DNA of 64,000 nt. Source: Aeromonas veronii bv. veronii (GTDB lineage: Bacteria; Pseudomonadota; Gammaproteobacteria; Enterobacterales; Aeromonadaceae). The notes under the pieces are model-generated. The model saw only the letters and a list, made by a program, of their open reading frames with translations. It did no database searches and was not told the origin of the DNA. The DNA lies in the NCBI RefSeq assembly GCF_000820225.1, contig NZ_CDDK01000005.1:1-64000 (forward strand), in the 5' to 3' direction. Below are positions 47,598-55,710 of this stretch, in pieces (the first letter of the stretch is position 1; each line of letters begins with the position of its first letter). A program made the translations under genes and the position numbers.

Positions 47598-48305
47598 TTA
47601 CTCCAGCTGAGTCTTGGAGCTGAGCTTGTAGCGGGAACCGGGGGAGAGCAAACGGGCGTAGGAGACGAGATGCCCCTCCGACCAGGTACGCCGATGCAAC
47701 AACAGGCAGGGGGAATCTACGCGGATCTGCAACAATCCCGCCTCACCGGCGCTGGGCAACACGGCTTCCACCACGTGCTCCATCTCGGAGAGGGGGCAGA
47801 CATCCATCAGATAGCGGTTGGGAGTTTGCAGGGTGAAATCCTGCTCGCCATAGCCCGGCAAGCGCCCGGCATCAACGAAGCGCTCCTCCAACTGCAACGG
47901 CTCGCCATCGGCCTGATGGACGATCAGGCTGTGAAAGATGGGGGCGCCCACCCGCAGCCCCAGTTGTACCGCCACCTTCTCGTCAGCGGCCAGTCGCTGT
48001 AGCCGGATCACCCGGGCGCTGTACTCACCGCCACGCTCGGCGATCTCGTCGGCAATATTGCGAATAGCCAGCAACGGCGACTCGGTGCGCCGGTCCGCCA
48101 CGAAGCTGCCGGAACCGGCGGTACGCACCAGCCAACCTTCCGCCACCAGCTCCCGCAGCGCCCGGTTGACCGTCATCCGGCTCACGGTAAACTGCTCGCA
48201 CAGGGCCGCTTCGGTCGGGATCCTGTCCCCCGCCTGATAGTGGCGTTCGCGGATCCCGTCCAGAATATGCTGTTTGATCTGCAGATAGAGGGCTGGCGCC
48301 ACCAT
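47598..48305 (-). CDS. hutC: Histidine utilisation repressor HutC (GntR family)
   Basis: A 235-aa GntR/HutC regulator. The N-terminal winged helix reads IPTEAALCEQFTVSRMTVNRAL at about 28-49, and the UTRA ligand-binding domain follows (urocanate is the known inducer). It starts 8 bases after the stop of the carbonic anhydrase gene, with AGGGAG upstream, so hutC is probably made from the can transcript as well as any promoter of its own. It is cut off from hutI by a terminator. Confidence 0.94.
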   Translation of the reverse strand: MVAPALYLQIKQHILDGIRERHYQAGDRIPTEAALCEQFTVSRMTVNRALRELVAEGWLVRTAGSGSFVADRRTESPLLAIRNIADEIAERGGEYSARVIRLQRLAADEKVAVQLGLRVGAPIFHSLIVHQADGEPLQLEERFVDAGRLPGYGEQDFTLQTPNRYLMDVCPLSEMEHVVEAVLPSAGEAGLLQIRVDSPCLLLHRRTWSEGHLVSYARLLSPGSRYKLSSKTQLE

Positions 48306-48313
48306 GAAGCTCC

Positions 48314-48973
48314 CTAGCGCCGACGGTGGGGCGGACGCATGTCCGGCCAGGCGCGATAGACATCGGGGATCTGATCCGGGCCGCTGATGCAGAGATCGAG
48401 ATCATGCAGCAAGCCATCCTTGATCCCGTAGATCCAGCCGTGGACGGCCAGCTCCTGCCCCTTGCGCCAGGCGTTCTGGATGATGGTGGTGTGGCAGACG
48501 TTGGCAACCTGCTCGGCCACATTCAGCTCGCACAGATAGTCGAAGCGCTCGTGCTCATCCTCGATGGCCTCGAGCTCTTCACCATATTTGAAGTAGACAT
48601 CCTTGATGTTGCGCAGCCAGTTGTCGATGAGACCCAGCTCCTGGTTCTGCATCGCGGCTTTGACGCCGCCGCAACCGTAGTGACCGCAGACAATGATGTG
48701 CTTCACCTTGAGGACTTCTACCGCGTATTGCAGCACGGAGAGGCAGTTGAAATCGGTATGTACCACCAGATTGGCGACGTTGCGGTGGACGAAGACATCC
48801 CCCGGCAGCAACCCCATCAGCTGGTTGGCGGGGACCCGGCTGTCGGAACAACCGATCCAGAGGTATTCGGGGGCCTGCTGGGCAGAAAGAGTGGCAAAGA
48901 AAGCGGGATCTTCGGCTTTGATCCGTTCGGCCCACTCACGGTTGTTGGTAAACAGGTCGTTCAACAGTTTCAC
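48314..48973 (-). CDS. can: Beta-class carbonic anhydrase Can
   Basis: A 219-aa zinc enzyme that interconverts CO2 and bicarbonate. Zinc ligands Cys42, His98 and Cys101 and the Asp44-Arg46 dyad lie at the same positions as in E. coli Can (GCSDSRVPAN, CGHYGCGG). I start at GTG 48973 (reading MKLLNDLFTNN), which has GGGAG upstream and fits the family; the longer open frame adds 14 unlikely residues. hutC follows after 8 bases. Confidence 0.94.
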   Translation of the reverse strand: MKLLNDLFTNNREWAERIKAEDPAFFATLSAQQAPEYLWIGCSDSRVPANQLMGLLPGDVFVHRNVANLVVHTDFNCLSVLQYAVEVLKVKHIIVCGHYGCGGVKAAMQNQELGLIDNWLRNIKDVYFKYGEELEAIEDEHERFDYLCELNVAEQVANVCHTTIIQNAWRKGQELAVHGWIYGIKDGLLHDLDLCISGPDQIPDVYRAWPDMRPPHRRR

Positions 48974-49057
48974 TTCTGCTCTCCCTAATGTGGCAGTGGC
49001 GGCAACATAACACACTCAAGGGTAACCAAAGCAAGGCCGACCAGATCCCTGCGAAAC

Positions 49058-49085
49058 AAAAACAGGGCCATCAGGCCCTGTTTTT
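49058..49085. terminator. Terminator after rpoH
   Basis: AAAAACAGGGCC-atca-GGCCCTGTTTTT, a symmetrical hairpin 14 bases past the rpoH stop and upstream of can. Confidence 0.88.
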
Positions 49086-49098
49086 ATGAGAGGAAGCA

Positions 49099-49953
49099 TC
49101 AGGCTTCCATGGCATCTTTCAGCTTCTTGAGTGCGTTCTTCTCAAGCTGACGCACACGCTCGGCAGAGACGCCGTAGGTATCGGCCAGCTCCTGCAGAGT
49201 GGTCTTGCTGTCATCATCGAGCCAGCGGGCGCGGATGATGTGCTGGCTGCGCTCATCCAGGGTGGCGAGGGCCGAGCTCAGGCGACGGGTCGCGTGATCG
49301 TCCCAGTTGTCATTCTCGATGGTCGCGGCCAGATCGGAGGATTTGTCCTCCAGATAGTGAACCGGAGCGAAACCGCCCTCTTCCTCATCATCACCCACCA
49401 GATCGAACGCCTGATCGTAGTTGGCCATCCGAGCTTCCATTTCGGTCACATCAGCGGCAGAAACGCCGAGATCGGCCGCCACGGCCTGAACCTCTTCGTG
49501 GTTCAGCCAGCCCAGACGCTTTTTGGATTTGCGCAGGTTGAAGAAGAGCTTGCGCTGGGCCTTGGTGGTCGCCACCTTGACCATGCGCCAGTTGCGCAGG
49601 ACATATTCGTGGATTTCGGCCTTGATCCAGTGCACGGCAAAGGAGACCAGACGCACGCCGACCGTCGGGTCGAAGCGCTTGACCGCCTTCATCAGGCCGA
49701 TGTTGCCTTCCTGAACCAGATCGGCCTGAGGCAGACCGTAACCGGCATAACTCTTGGCGACATGAACGACAAAGCGCAGATGCGACATAACCAGCTGACG
49801 AGCAGCCTCGAGATCGCCATCCTGCTGCAAACGCTCAGCCAGTTCACGCTCTTCCTCTGCGCTCAGCACAGGAATAGAGTTTACTGCCTGGATATAGCCT
49901 TCCAGACTACCTTGCGGAATCAGAGCCATAGTGCGCTGCAATGAAGTTCCCAT
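49099..49953 (-). CDS. rpoH: RNA polymerase sigma factor RpoH (sigma-32)
   Basis: A 284-aa heat-shock sigma factor. Region 2.2-2.4 is typical ([20 protein letters not shown], then [20 protein letters not shown]), the RpoH box [13 protein letters not shown] is at about 133-145, and region 4.2 ends [20 protein letters not shown]. Length equals E. coli RpoH (284 aa). AAGAGG lies 6 bases before ATG. A minus-strand terminator at 50106-50135 lies between ftsX and rpoH, so rpoH must have its own promoter within the 150 bp upstream. Confidence 0.97.
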   Translation of the reverse strand: MGTSLQRTMALIPQGSLEGYIQAVNSIPVLSAEEERELAERLQQDGDLEAARQLVMSHLRFVVHVAKSYAGYGLPQADLVQEGNIGLMKAVKRFDPTVGVRLVSFAVHWIKAEIHEYVLRNWRMVKVATTKAQRKLFFNLRKSKKRLGWLNHEEVQAVAADLGVSAADVTEMEARMANYDQAFDLVGDDEEEGGFAPVHYLEDKSSDLAATIENDNWDDHATRRLSSALATLDERSQHIIRARWLDDDSKTTLQELADTYGVSAERVRQLEKNALKKLKDAMEA

Positions 49954-50105
49954 CTGTTACCTCTTACTTTTCAATCGAATCAGTCTAACACCCTGAGAGG
50001 GTCTGTCTACTGACCGGATGCCATTCTGCGGCGTGTATCAAAGAACATGCCCAGTTTTAGACCGGCTTATCTTAAGCCTGCAGGATGAATCATGAATGAA
50101 CAGTC

Positions 50106-50135
50106 AAAAAAAGGGGGTCACAATGAAGGACCCCC
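50106..50135 (-). terminator. Rho-independent terminator between ftsX and rpoH
   Basis: On the minus strand, GGGGGTC-cttcattgt-GACCCCC is followed by TTTTTTT. It is 270 bases past the ftsX stop, so it ends either the ftsYEX transcript or a small RNA made from the gap. Confidence 0.85.
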
Positions 50136-50355
50136 GAAAAGTAGCATGCTAAGTCCATTGTTGCGGAGCTCGCAACCTTCACATGCTTGCCAAGTCTGAC
50201 GAGCAAGGCAGAGGGGCCACACCCGTATAAATGCTTCAGCTTTAATAGACTGCTTATAAATCAGAAGGTTCACTGGATCTAGCGAAGATCCGGAAGATCA
50301 TTGTTATTCAGAATACTCTGACTATGGGGGCCAAGCCAGAAACGGCCCCTCTTTT
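50136..50355. other. Structured non-coding region between ftsX and rpoH, possible small RNA
   Basis: No gene is seen. The segment holds several perfect short hairpins: GTTGCG-gagct-CGCAAC near 50161, a CTTGC/GCAAG pair near 50190-50210, and GGATCT-agcga-AGATCC near 50275. It is bounded by a minus-strand terminator (50106-50135) and a plus-strand one (50327-50355). A further TTACTTTG-atga-CAAAGTAA hairpin abuts the ftsX stop. Strand and promoter are unclear. Confidence 0.4.
50327..50355 (+). terminator. Plus-strand terminator-like hairpin in the ftsX-rpoH gap
   Basis: GGGGCC-aagccagaaac-GGCCCC followed by TCTTTT. No plus-strand gene lies upstream, so it is either the end of a small RNA or fortuitous. 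Confidence 0.5.
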
Positions 50356-50404
50356 ACTTGATCCGCCTCTCAAAATCCAGCGATTTACTTTGATGACAAA
50401 GTAA

Positions 50405-51358
50405 TCAGGATGGTTCGATGTCGCGAATGTGGCGATGGACCGAGAACCAGGAGGCAATCAGCCCCAGCAGGGCGCCCAGCAAGATCAGATTGATCCCGTC
50501 TACCGCCCCCATGCCAACCAGCCGGAAGTTACTGTTATACAAGCCTGCCAGCTCCTTCACCACCCCCTCGCTCCAGATCACCATCACTTCGGTCAGCCAC
50601 CAGGCCAGCATGCCGCCGATGACCCCGAACCAGATACCGGTATAGAGGAAGGGACGATGAATAAAGGAGTCGGTCGCCCCCACCAGCTTGAGCACTTCAA
50701 TCTCGGAACGCTGGTTGAGGATGTTGAGACGCAGGGTATTGCCGACAATCAGCAACACGGCGGAGAGCAGCAGCACCGCGATACCGGTAATGGTGTGGCG
50801 CAGCAGGTTCATGATCCCCTGCAGCCGGGTCAGCCACTGCAGATCCAGCTTGCCCTGTTCGACCCCCACCTCGTTATTGAGCTTGCTGAGCAGCTCGGCG
50901 GCCCCTTCCGGGTTCTGCCAGCGCGGATCCGGGATGACGCTCAGCACAGGCGGTAGCGGGTTGCTGTCCAGATAATCGAGCGCATCGCCGAAGCCGGAGA
51001 TCTCACGAAACTCCCGCAACGCATCGTCACGGCTCAGGTAGGTGACCGAATCCACCTCGGGATAGAGCAGGATCCTGTGCTGCAGATCGAGAATGCTCTG
51101 CTCCGGCAGATCCTTGCGCAGGTAAAGGGAGATCTGGGAACTGCTCTGCCAGCTCCCCTCCACGACCTCGGCGTTTTTCAGCAGCACGTGGAAGCAGGAT
51201 GGCAGCGCCAGACTGACGCCCAGCACCGCCAGCGTCATCAGTGAGGCGAGCGGATTGCGCCACAACTCCCCGAGACTGGCAAACGCTTGCCGCACATGGT
51301 CAACCCCGTACATCATCAGACGACGCAGCAGCGGTTGTTTATGACGAACGATAGCCAT
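50405..51358 (-). CDS. ftsX: Cell division protein FtsX
   Basis: A 317-aa inner-membrane protein of the FtsEX ABC complex, which activates septal wall hydrolases through EnvC. Four membrane segments are predicted: one after the N-terminal tail (about 38-58) and three in the C-terminal half. The periplasmic loop lies between (EVDSVTYLSRDDALREFREI). The start shares one base with the ftsE stop (TGATG). Confidence 0.95.
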   Translation of the reverse strand: MAIVRHKQPLLRRLMMYGVDHVRQAFASLGELWRNPLASLMTLAVLGVSLALPSCFHVLLKNAEVVEGSWQSSSQISLYLRKDLPEQSILDLQHRILLYPEVDSVTYLSRDDALREFREISGFGDALDYLDSNPLPPVLSVIPDPRWQNPEGAAELLSKLNNEVGVEQGKLDLQWLTRLQGIMNLLRHTITGIAVLLLSAVLLIVGNTLRLNILNQRSEIEVLKLVGATDSFIHRPFLYTGIWFGVIGGMLAWWLTEVMVIWSEGVVKELAGLYNSNFRLVGMGAVDGINLILLGALLGLIASWFSVHRHIRDIEPS

Positions 51359-52026
51359 CAGAGCTCCTCCCCGGCCGAATACATGCGACCCGCCTTGAGG
51401 GTCAGGGTGCGATAGCGCATGCGCGCGATCAGCCCCAGATCGTGGGTAGCAATCAGCACCGAGACCCCAAAATTATTGAACTCCTGAAATAGCCGCATGA
51501 TATCCATGGAGAGCTGGGGATCCAGGTTGCCGGTCGGTTCATCCGCCAGCAGCAGCGGCGGCTTGTTGACGATGGCACGAGCGATGCCGACCCGCTGCTG
51601 CTCACCACCGGAGAGCATGCGCGGCTGGTAACGCTCCTTGCCGAGCAGCCCCACCTTGTCCAGCGCCGCCGCCACCCGCTTGTTGATGTCCGCATGGCTG
51701 TAGCCATCGATCACCAGCGGCAGCGCCACGTTGTCGAACACGGTGCGGTCCATCAGCAGGCGGTGATCCTGAAAGATCATCCCGATCTGGCGGCGAACAT
51801 AGGGGATCTGGCTGCGCTGGATATGGCTGACATCATCACCATGAAAGAAGACGCGACCATCGGTCGGACGCTCCATCACGCTGATCAGTTTGAGGAGGGT
51901 ACTCTTGCCCGCCCCCGAGTGCCCGGTCAGAAAGGCCATCTCTCCCTTGCGCAGGTGAAAGCTGACCTTTTGCAGCGCCTGATGGCCGCCGCTGTATACC
52001 TTGCTGACCTTGTCAAAACGAATCAT
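51358..52026 (-). CDS. ftsE: Cell division ATP-binding protein FtsE
   Basis: A 222-aa ABC ATPase. Walker [14 protein letters not shown] is at about 36-48, the signature [16 protein letters not shown] and Walker [13 protein letters not shown] follow, and the switch His is in IATHD. I start at ATG 52026 ([14 protein letters not shown]), with AGGGAA upstream; the longer open frame has no similarity. It lies 89 bases after ftsY. Confidence 0.96.
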   Translation of the reverse strand: MIRFDKVSKVYSGGHQALQKVSFHLRKGEMAFLTGHSGAGKSTLLKLISVMERPTDGRVFFHGDDVSHIQRSQIPYVRRQIGMIFQDHRLLMDRTVFDNVALPLVIDGYSHADINKRVAAALDKVGLLGKERYQPRMLSGGEQQRVGIARAIVNKPPLLLADEPTGNLDPQLSMDIMRLFQEFNNFGVSVLIATHDLGLIARMRYRTLTLKAGRMYSAGEEL

Positions 52027-52046
52027 AACGGTTCCCTGAAATTGAC

Positions 52047-52068
52047 AAACCCCGACCGGAGTCGGGGT
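52047..52068 (-). terminator. Hairpin between ftsY and ftsE, possible attenuator
   Basis: ACCCCGAC-tccg-GTCGGGGT on the minus strand is followed by only TTT. It could partly reduce read-through from ftsY into ftsEX. Confidence 0.45.
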
Positions 52069-52115
52069 ATGGAACACTTACTCATCACGGCTGAGCTGAC
52101 TCATCGCGGCCGGAC

Positions 52116-53993
52116 TTATTCATCGCGGCTGAAGAGCGCCTCGATGAAGTCGTTGGCAACGAAGGGACGCAGATCGTCGATCCCCTCGCCCACCCCGATA
52201 TAGCGGATCGGGATCTGGAACTTGTCGGCCACCGCAAAGATGACGCCGCCCTTGGCCGTGCCATCCAGCTTGGTGAGGGTGATGCCGGTCAGGCCAACCG
52301 CCTCGCTGAACAGCTTGGCCTGGCTCAGCGCATTCTGGCCGGTGCCGGCGTCCAGCGTCAGCATGATCTCGTGGGGCGCCTCTTCATCCAGCTTCTTCAT
52401 CACCCGCACCACCTTCTTGAGCTCTTCCATCAGGTTGCTCTTGTTCTGCAGGCGACCGGCGGTGTCGGCGATCAGCACATCAGCCCCGCGGGAGCGGGCG
52501 GCCTCGATGGCGTCATAAATGACGGAAGCGGAGTCGGCACCGGTATGCTGGGCAATCACCGGAATGTTGTTGCGCTGACCCCAAACCTGCAGCTGTTCGA
52601 CCGCTGCGGCACGGAAGGTGTCACCCGCCGCCAGCATCACGCTCTTGCCTTCAGCCTGGAACTGCTTGGCCAGCTTGCCGATGGTGGTGGTCTTGCCGAC
52701 GCCGTTTACGCCGACCATCAGGATCACATAAGGCTTCTTGCTGGTGTCGATCACCAGCGGCTGCTCGACCTTGGCCAGCATCTCGCCCATGTCCTGCTTG
52801 AGCAAACCGTAGAGCGCCTCGGCATCCTTGAGCTGCTTGCGATCCGCGTGCTGCACCAGCCCTTCGATGATGCGGGTGGTGGTGTCGACGCCGAGATCGG
52901 CGGTCAGCAGCTGGGTTTCCAGCTCTTCAAACAGCTCATCGTCGATCTTCTTGCCACGAAACAGGCCGAAGAAACCGGAACCGATATTCTCCTTGGTGCG
53001 CACCAGACTGCGCTTGAGGCGAGCAAAGAAGCCCTCCCGCTGCGGTTTGTCCTGGGTGTCGTCGTCCACCTTGGCGGCCAGCGGCAGGGCAGCCAGGGCG
53101 GCGGCCTCAGCCTCCATCGCGGCGACCAGGCGCATATCTTCCGCTCGCTGGGCCTCTTTGGCGATACGGGCTTCTTCCGCAGCCTGAGCTTCGGCGGCAA
53201 TGCGAGCCTCCTCCGCAGCGCGGGCTTCGGCAGCAATACGGGCCTCTTCCGCGGCGCGGACTTCGGCAGCGATACGAGCCTCTTCCGCAGCGCGGGCTTC
53301 GGCGGCAATGCGAGCCTCTTCCGCAGCGCGAGCCTCGGCAGCAATACGAGCCTCTTCTGCAGCGCGAGCTTCGGCGGCAATGCGAGATTCTTCCGCGGCG
53401 CGAGCCTCGGCAGCAATACGAGCCTCTTCTGCAGCGCGAGCCTCGGCAGCAATACGAGCCTCCTCTGCAGCGCGAGCCTCGGCGGCGATACGAGCATCTG
53501 CTGCAGCGCGGGCTTCGGCAGCAATGCGAGCCTCTTCCGCAGCGCGAGCTTCGGCGGCGATGCGGGCCTCTTCCGCGGCGCGAGCTTCGGCAGCAATACG
53601 AGCTTCTTCGGCTGCCTTGACCTCAGCGGCTTGCGCCTCTGCGGCAGTGCGAGCGGCTTCAGCGGCACGCTCCTCTTCGGCGATCAGCGCTTCGTTGACG
53701 ATCACCGGCTCCAGATCGGAAGCGCACTCCTCCACCACCAGCGGGCCGTGGTCGTCCAGCTCGGTCGGCAGACAGCAATCATCCTGCAAAACGGAATTCT
53801 GTGCGCTGGCAGGCACTTCGGGGGCAACGGCCGGCGTACTATCGGAAACAGTGGAATCGGAAACAGGAGCGGGGGTAGCAGTGACCTCGGGCTCAACGGT
53901 AACGGGGGTGGCTTGGGGTGTCTGTGGTTGGACAGCCTCAGCCTCTTCTTTCTTGCGGCCGAAACCCAGCCAGGAAAACAAACCTTTTGCCAT
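52116..53993 (-). CDS. ftsY: Signal recognition particle receptor FtsY with an expanded repeat domain
   Basis: A 625-aa SRP receptor GTPase that docks ribosome-SRP complexes at the membrane. The N-terminal A domain is acidic and contains 13 tandem copies of a 12-residue AAEEARIAAEAR-type repeat at residues 127-282. The N domain starts near 320. The G domain has the P-loop GVNGVGKTT at 427-435, DTFRAAAVEQL, DTAGR and TKLDGTAKGG. E. coli FtsY has 497 aa; the extra length is in the A domain. First gene of ftsYEX, divergent from rsmD. Confidence 0.96.
   Translation of the reverse strand: MAKGLFSWLGFGRKKEEAEAVQPQTPQATPVTVEPEVTATPAPVSDSTVSDSTPAVAPEVPASAQNSVLQDDCCLPTELDDHGPLVVEECASDLEPVIVNEALIAEEERAAEAARTAAEAQAAEVKAAEEARIAAEARAAEEARIAAEARAAEEARIAAEARAAADARIAAEARAAEEARIAAEARAAEEARIAAEARAAEESRIAAEARAAEEARIAAEARAAEEARIAAEARAAEEARIAAEVRAAEEARIAAEARAAEEARIAAEAQAAEEARIAKEAQRAEDMRLVAAMEAEAAALAALPLAAKVDDDTQDKPQREGFFARLKRSLVRTKENIGSGFFGLFRGKKIDDELFEELETQLLTADLGVDTTTRIIEGLVQHADRKQLKDAEALYGLLKQDMGEMLAKVEQPLVIDTSKKPYVILMVGVNGVGKTTTIGKLAKQFQAEGKSVMLAAGDTFRAAAVEQLQVWGQRNNIPVIAQHTGADSASVIYDAIEAARSRGADVLIADTAGRLQNKSNLMEELKKVVRVMKKLDEEAPHEIMLTLDAGTGQNALSQAKLFSEAVGLTGITLTKLDGTAKGGVIFAVADKFQIPIRYIGVGEGIDDLRPFVANDFIEALFSRDE
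53148..53615 (-). repeat. 13 tandem 36-bp repeats inside ftsY
   Basis: Thirteen consecutive units encode AAEEARIAAEAR or close variants (AAADARIAAEAR, AAEESRIAAEAR, AAEEARIAAEVR, AAEEARIAKEAQ). They predict one long charged alpha-helix. Third-base changes between units show they are not very recent, but the array can still change length by slippage. Confidence 0.9.
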
Positions 53994-54103
53994 CTAAAAA
54001 TACTCACATCAAAGGCTGACTGCTAAGATAGCCGTCCCTTGGCGGGTCGGCATAAAAATGAACCGCCTTATACTACCACTTTATTTTCTGACGATGAAAC
54101 GCG

Positions 54104-54733
54104 ATGCCCAGAGTGAAATCCAGCCGTAGCAACCCGAGCAAGAGTCCCGCCCCGCAAGGAAAATCGGGCTTTGTAAGAATCATCAGCGGCCAGTGGCGAG
54201 GCCGCAAATTGCCGGTCAAGGATGTGGAGGGGCTCAGACCCACCACGGATCGCGTCAAGGAGACCATCTTCAACTGGCTGGCCCCCCACATTCGTGGCAC
54301 CCGCTGCCTGGATCTGTTTGCCGGTAGCGGCGGACTCGGACTGGAGGCACTGTCGCGCTATGCCGAGCAGGTGACCCTGATCGAGATGGACAAAGGGGCC
54401 GCCGACCAGATCAAGAAGAACCTGACCGCCCTCGGCAGCAGTCAGGGTCAGGTGATCCAGTCAGATGCAGTGAGCTGGCTGCAAGGCCCGGCCACGCCGT
54501 TTGATCTGGTGTTCCTCGATCCACCGTTTCGCCGCGAGCTGCTGCCGCAAGTGTGCGAACTGCTGGAGCAGCGCGGCTGGCTGGCAGCGGACGCCCTCAT
54601 CTATCTGGAGCGGGAGAAGGAGATGGCCGATCTGGCGCTGCCTGCCAGCTGGCAACTACTCAAGGATAAACAGGCAGGTCAGGTCTGTTATCAACTCTAT
54701 CTACGGGAGGTAAACAATGAAGCGGGTCTTTAA
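54104..54733 (+). CDS. rsmD: 16S rRNA m2G966 methyltransferase RsmD
   Basis: A 209-aa SAM-dependent enzyme that methylates G966 of 16S rRNA during 30S assembly. SAM motif I reads CLDLFAGSGGLGLEALSR and the catalytic DPPF motif is in VFLDPPFRRELLPQ. The preceding GLRPTTDRVKETIFNWL is a family signature. A basic N-terminal tail of about 25 residues is extra to the core. It is divergent from ftsY, as in E. coli, and overlaps the next gene by 17 bases. Confidence 0.95.
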   Translation: MPRVKSSRSNPSKSPAPQGKSGFVRIISGQWRGRKLPVKDVEGLRPTTDRVKETIFNWLAPHIRGTRCLDLFAGSGGLGLEALSRYAEQVTLIEMDKGAADQIKKNLTALGSSQGQVIQSDAVSWLQGPATPFDLVFLDPPFRRELLPQVCELLEQRGWLAADALIYLEREKEMADLALPASWQLLKDKQAGQVCYQLYLREVNNEAGL

Positions 54734-55028
54734 TCTGTTGGCGATGGGGCTGATATTGTTCTTCTGGTTTGGCGTGCTGGTGAGCCTGATTGCCCCGCTG
54801 CCCGGCAAACTCAACGGCTTTCTGCCGGTCTGCGGCGTGATCGTCGCCCTGCTGCACTGGCTGCAGGCCAGCATGATCAAGGCAGCTTGCAAACGCTACT
54901 TCGCGGTCACCAAGGCCGAATTTGTCACTGTGCTGATATTTGGCGTGTTTGGCATGGTCGACATTCGTCAGCGCCTGCAAGAGATCGTCAACGCCGCCCA
55001 GCGCGGCAATCTCTCCGGCAAACCATAA
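54717..55028 (+). CDS. YhhL-like DUF1145 membrane protein
   Basis: A 103-aa membrane protein of the DUF1145 (YhhL) family with about three hydrophobic segments (LLAMGLILFFWFGVLVSLIA, VCGVIVALLHWLQ, FVTVLIFGVFGMV). Its function is unknown. It overlaps rsmD, as yhhL follows rsmD in E. coli, which supports a conserved pair. The stop is directly next to the terminator of the convergent CsrB-like RNA. Confidence 0.88.
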   Translation: MKRVFNLLAMGLILFFWFGVLVSLIAPLPGKLNGFLPVCGVIVALLHWLQASMIKAACKRYFAVTKAEFVTVLIFGVFGMVDIRQRLQEIVNAAQRGNLSGKP

Positions 55029-55029
55029 A

Positions 55030-55528
55030 AGAAAAGGGGACGGCGGTAGCCGTCCCCTAGAGTCGTGTCGTCCTGTCCGTAGAACTGCAATGCTCCCTGC
55101 AATCCCTGACGTTATCCTAATCCTTTGGAATATCCCCTTTCCAATCCGTTGGCGTGTCCTGCGGCGTTCCTGGCCTGGCAATTCATCCTGAACTGCTTCA
55201 CTGTCTCCATCCTGGAGGTGTCCATTACCACGTCCTGTGGGGTTCCTTGCGTCTTCCTGACAGATAACCATCCGGGTTATCTCACTTCATCCTGAAGTAT
55301 TCCTCTCGCATCCGGCGAGGTCCTGTTCATCCTGAAGAACGAGGTTCCGTTCGTTCTGCTCCCATCCCGAGAGTGTCCTGCCGCATCCCGCGGTGTTCCT
55401 TTATTCATCCGTGACGATAATCATCCTGATTATCGAGCTCATCCTGAGGTGTCCCTTGTCCACATCCTGCGGACTATTCCATCTTTATGCGCTGTCCTGC
55501 ATCCTGCCGAACCAGCTCCGTCCTTGTG
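55030..55528 (-). ncRNA. csrB: CsrB/RsmB-family small RNA that would sequester CsrA
   Basis: The minus strand from about 55528 to 55030 has the full pattern of a CsrB RNA. I count about 40 GGA triplets in 460 nt, where about 7 are expected by chance, and eight exact CAGGATG motifs. Many motifs sit in the loops of short perfect stems: GATAATC-aggat-GATTATC (55417-55435), ACTTC-aggat-GAAGT (55285-55299), CTCGC-cggat-GCGAG (55306-55320), CTCC-aggat-GGAG (55205-55217) and GATAAC-ccggatg-GTTATC (55263-55281). It ends in a 10-bp terminator stem and TTTTCTTTT. No protein fits the region. In E. coli CsrB about 18 such motifs bind CsrA and relieve its control of target mRNAs. The 5' end is set from a TTGTTC-16-TAGTAT promoter and could lie up to 70 bases further upstream. 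It is convergent with the yhhL-like gene. Confidence 0.92.
55031..55058 (-). terminator. Rho-independent terminator of the CsrB-like RNA
   Basis: On the minus strand, AGGGGACGGC-tacc-GCCGTCCCCT forms a perfect 10-bp stem followed by TTTCTTTTA. It abuts the stop codon of the yhhL-like gene. Confidence 0.9.
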
Positions 55529-55534
55529 AGACCC

Positions 55535-55562
55535 ATACTAAGGAAATGCGCACCCCGAACAA
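55535..55562 (-). promoter_or_regulatory. Probable core promoter of the CsrB-like RNA
   Basis: On the minus strand, TTGTTC (55562-55557) and TAGTAT (55540-55535) are spaced by 16 bp, which puts the start near 55528, just before the first GGA motif of the array. The match to sigma-70 is moderate. Confidence 0.5.
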
Positions 55563-55632
55563 GGGCCATCCGATGATAAAGATCCGATGCGGCTCCCATC
55601 TCAAAAAACGAACTTAAAAACTAACCTTTTAA

Positions 55633-55645
55633 TATCAGTCAGTTA
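55633..55645. promoter_or_regulatory. Probable IHF site upstream of the CsrB-like RNA
   Basis: TATCAGTCAGTTA fits the IHF consensus WATCARNNNNTTR at every defined position. It lies between the core promoter and the UvrY-type half-sites, in AT-rich DNA, where a bend would bring the two together. Confidence 0.55.
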
Positions 55646-55710
55646 TTTAGTTTCACGGGAAAGCTCGATCATTCTGGCATGGCTTCGCGTACGGCTCAAA
55701 GCGCCAGCCT

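Noticed and set aside
53148..53615. 36-bp repeats as a CRISPR array
   Set aside because: Units are directly contiguous with no spacers and encode part of FtsY in frame.
53200..53997. Long plus-strand reading frame rich in Ala, Ser and Arg opposite ftsY
   Set aside because: It is the antisense shadow of the ftsY repeat region; the minus-strand frame has all SRP receptor motifs.
55030..55528. Repeats read as a CRISPR array or as short reading frames
   Set aside because: The repeated CATCCTG units are short, unevenly spaced and within small palindromes, with no constant-length spacers; the pattern fits GGA motifs of a CsrB RNA.
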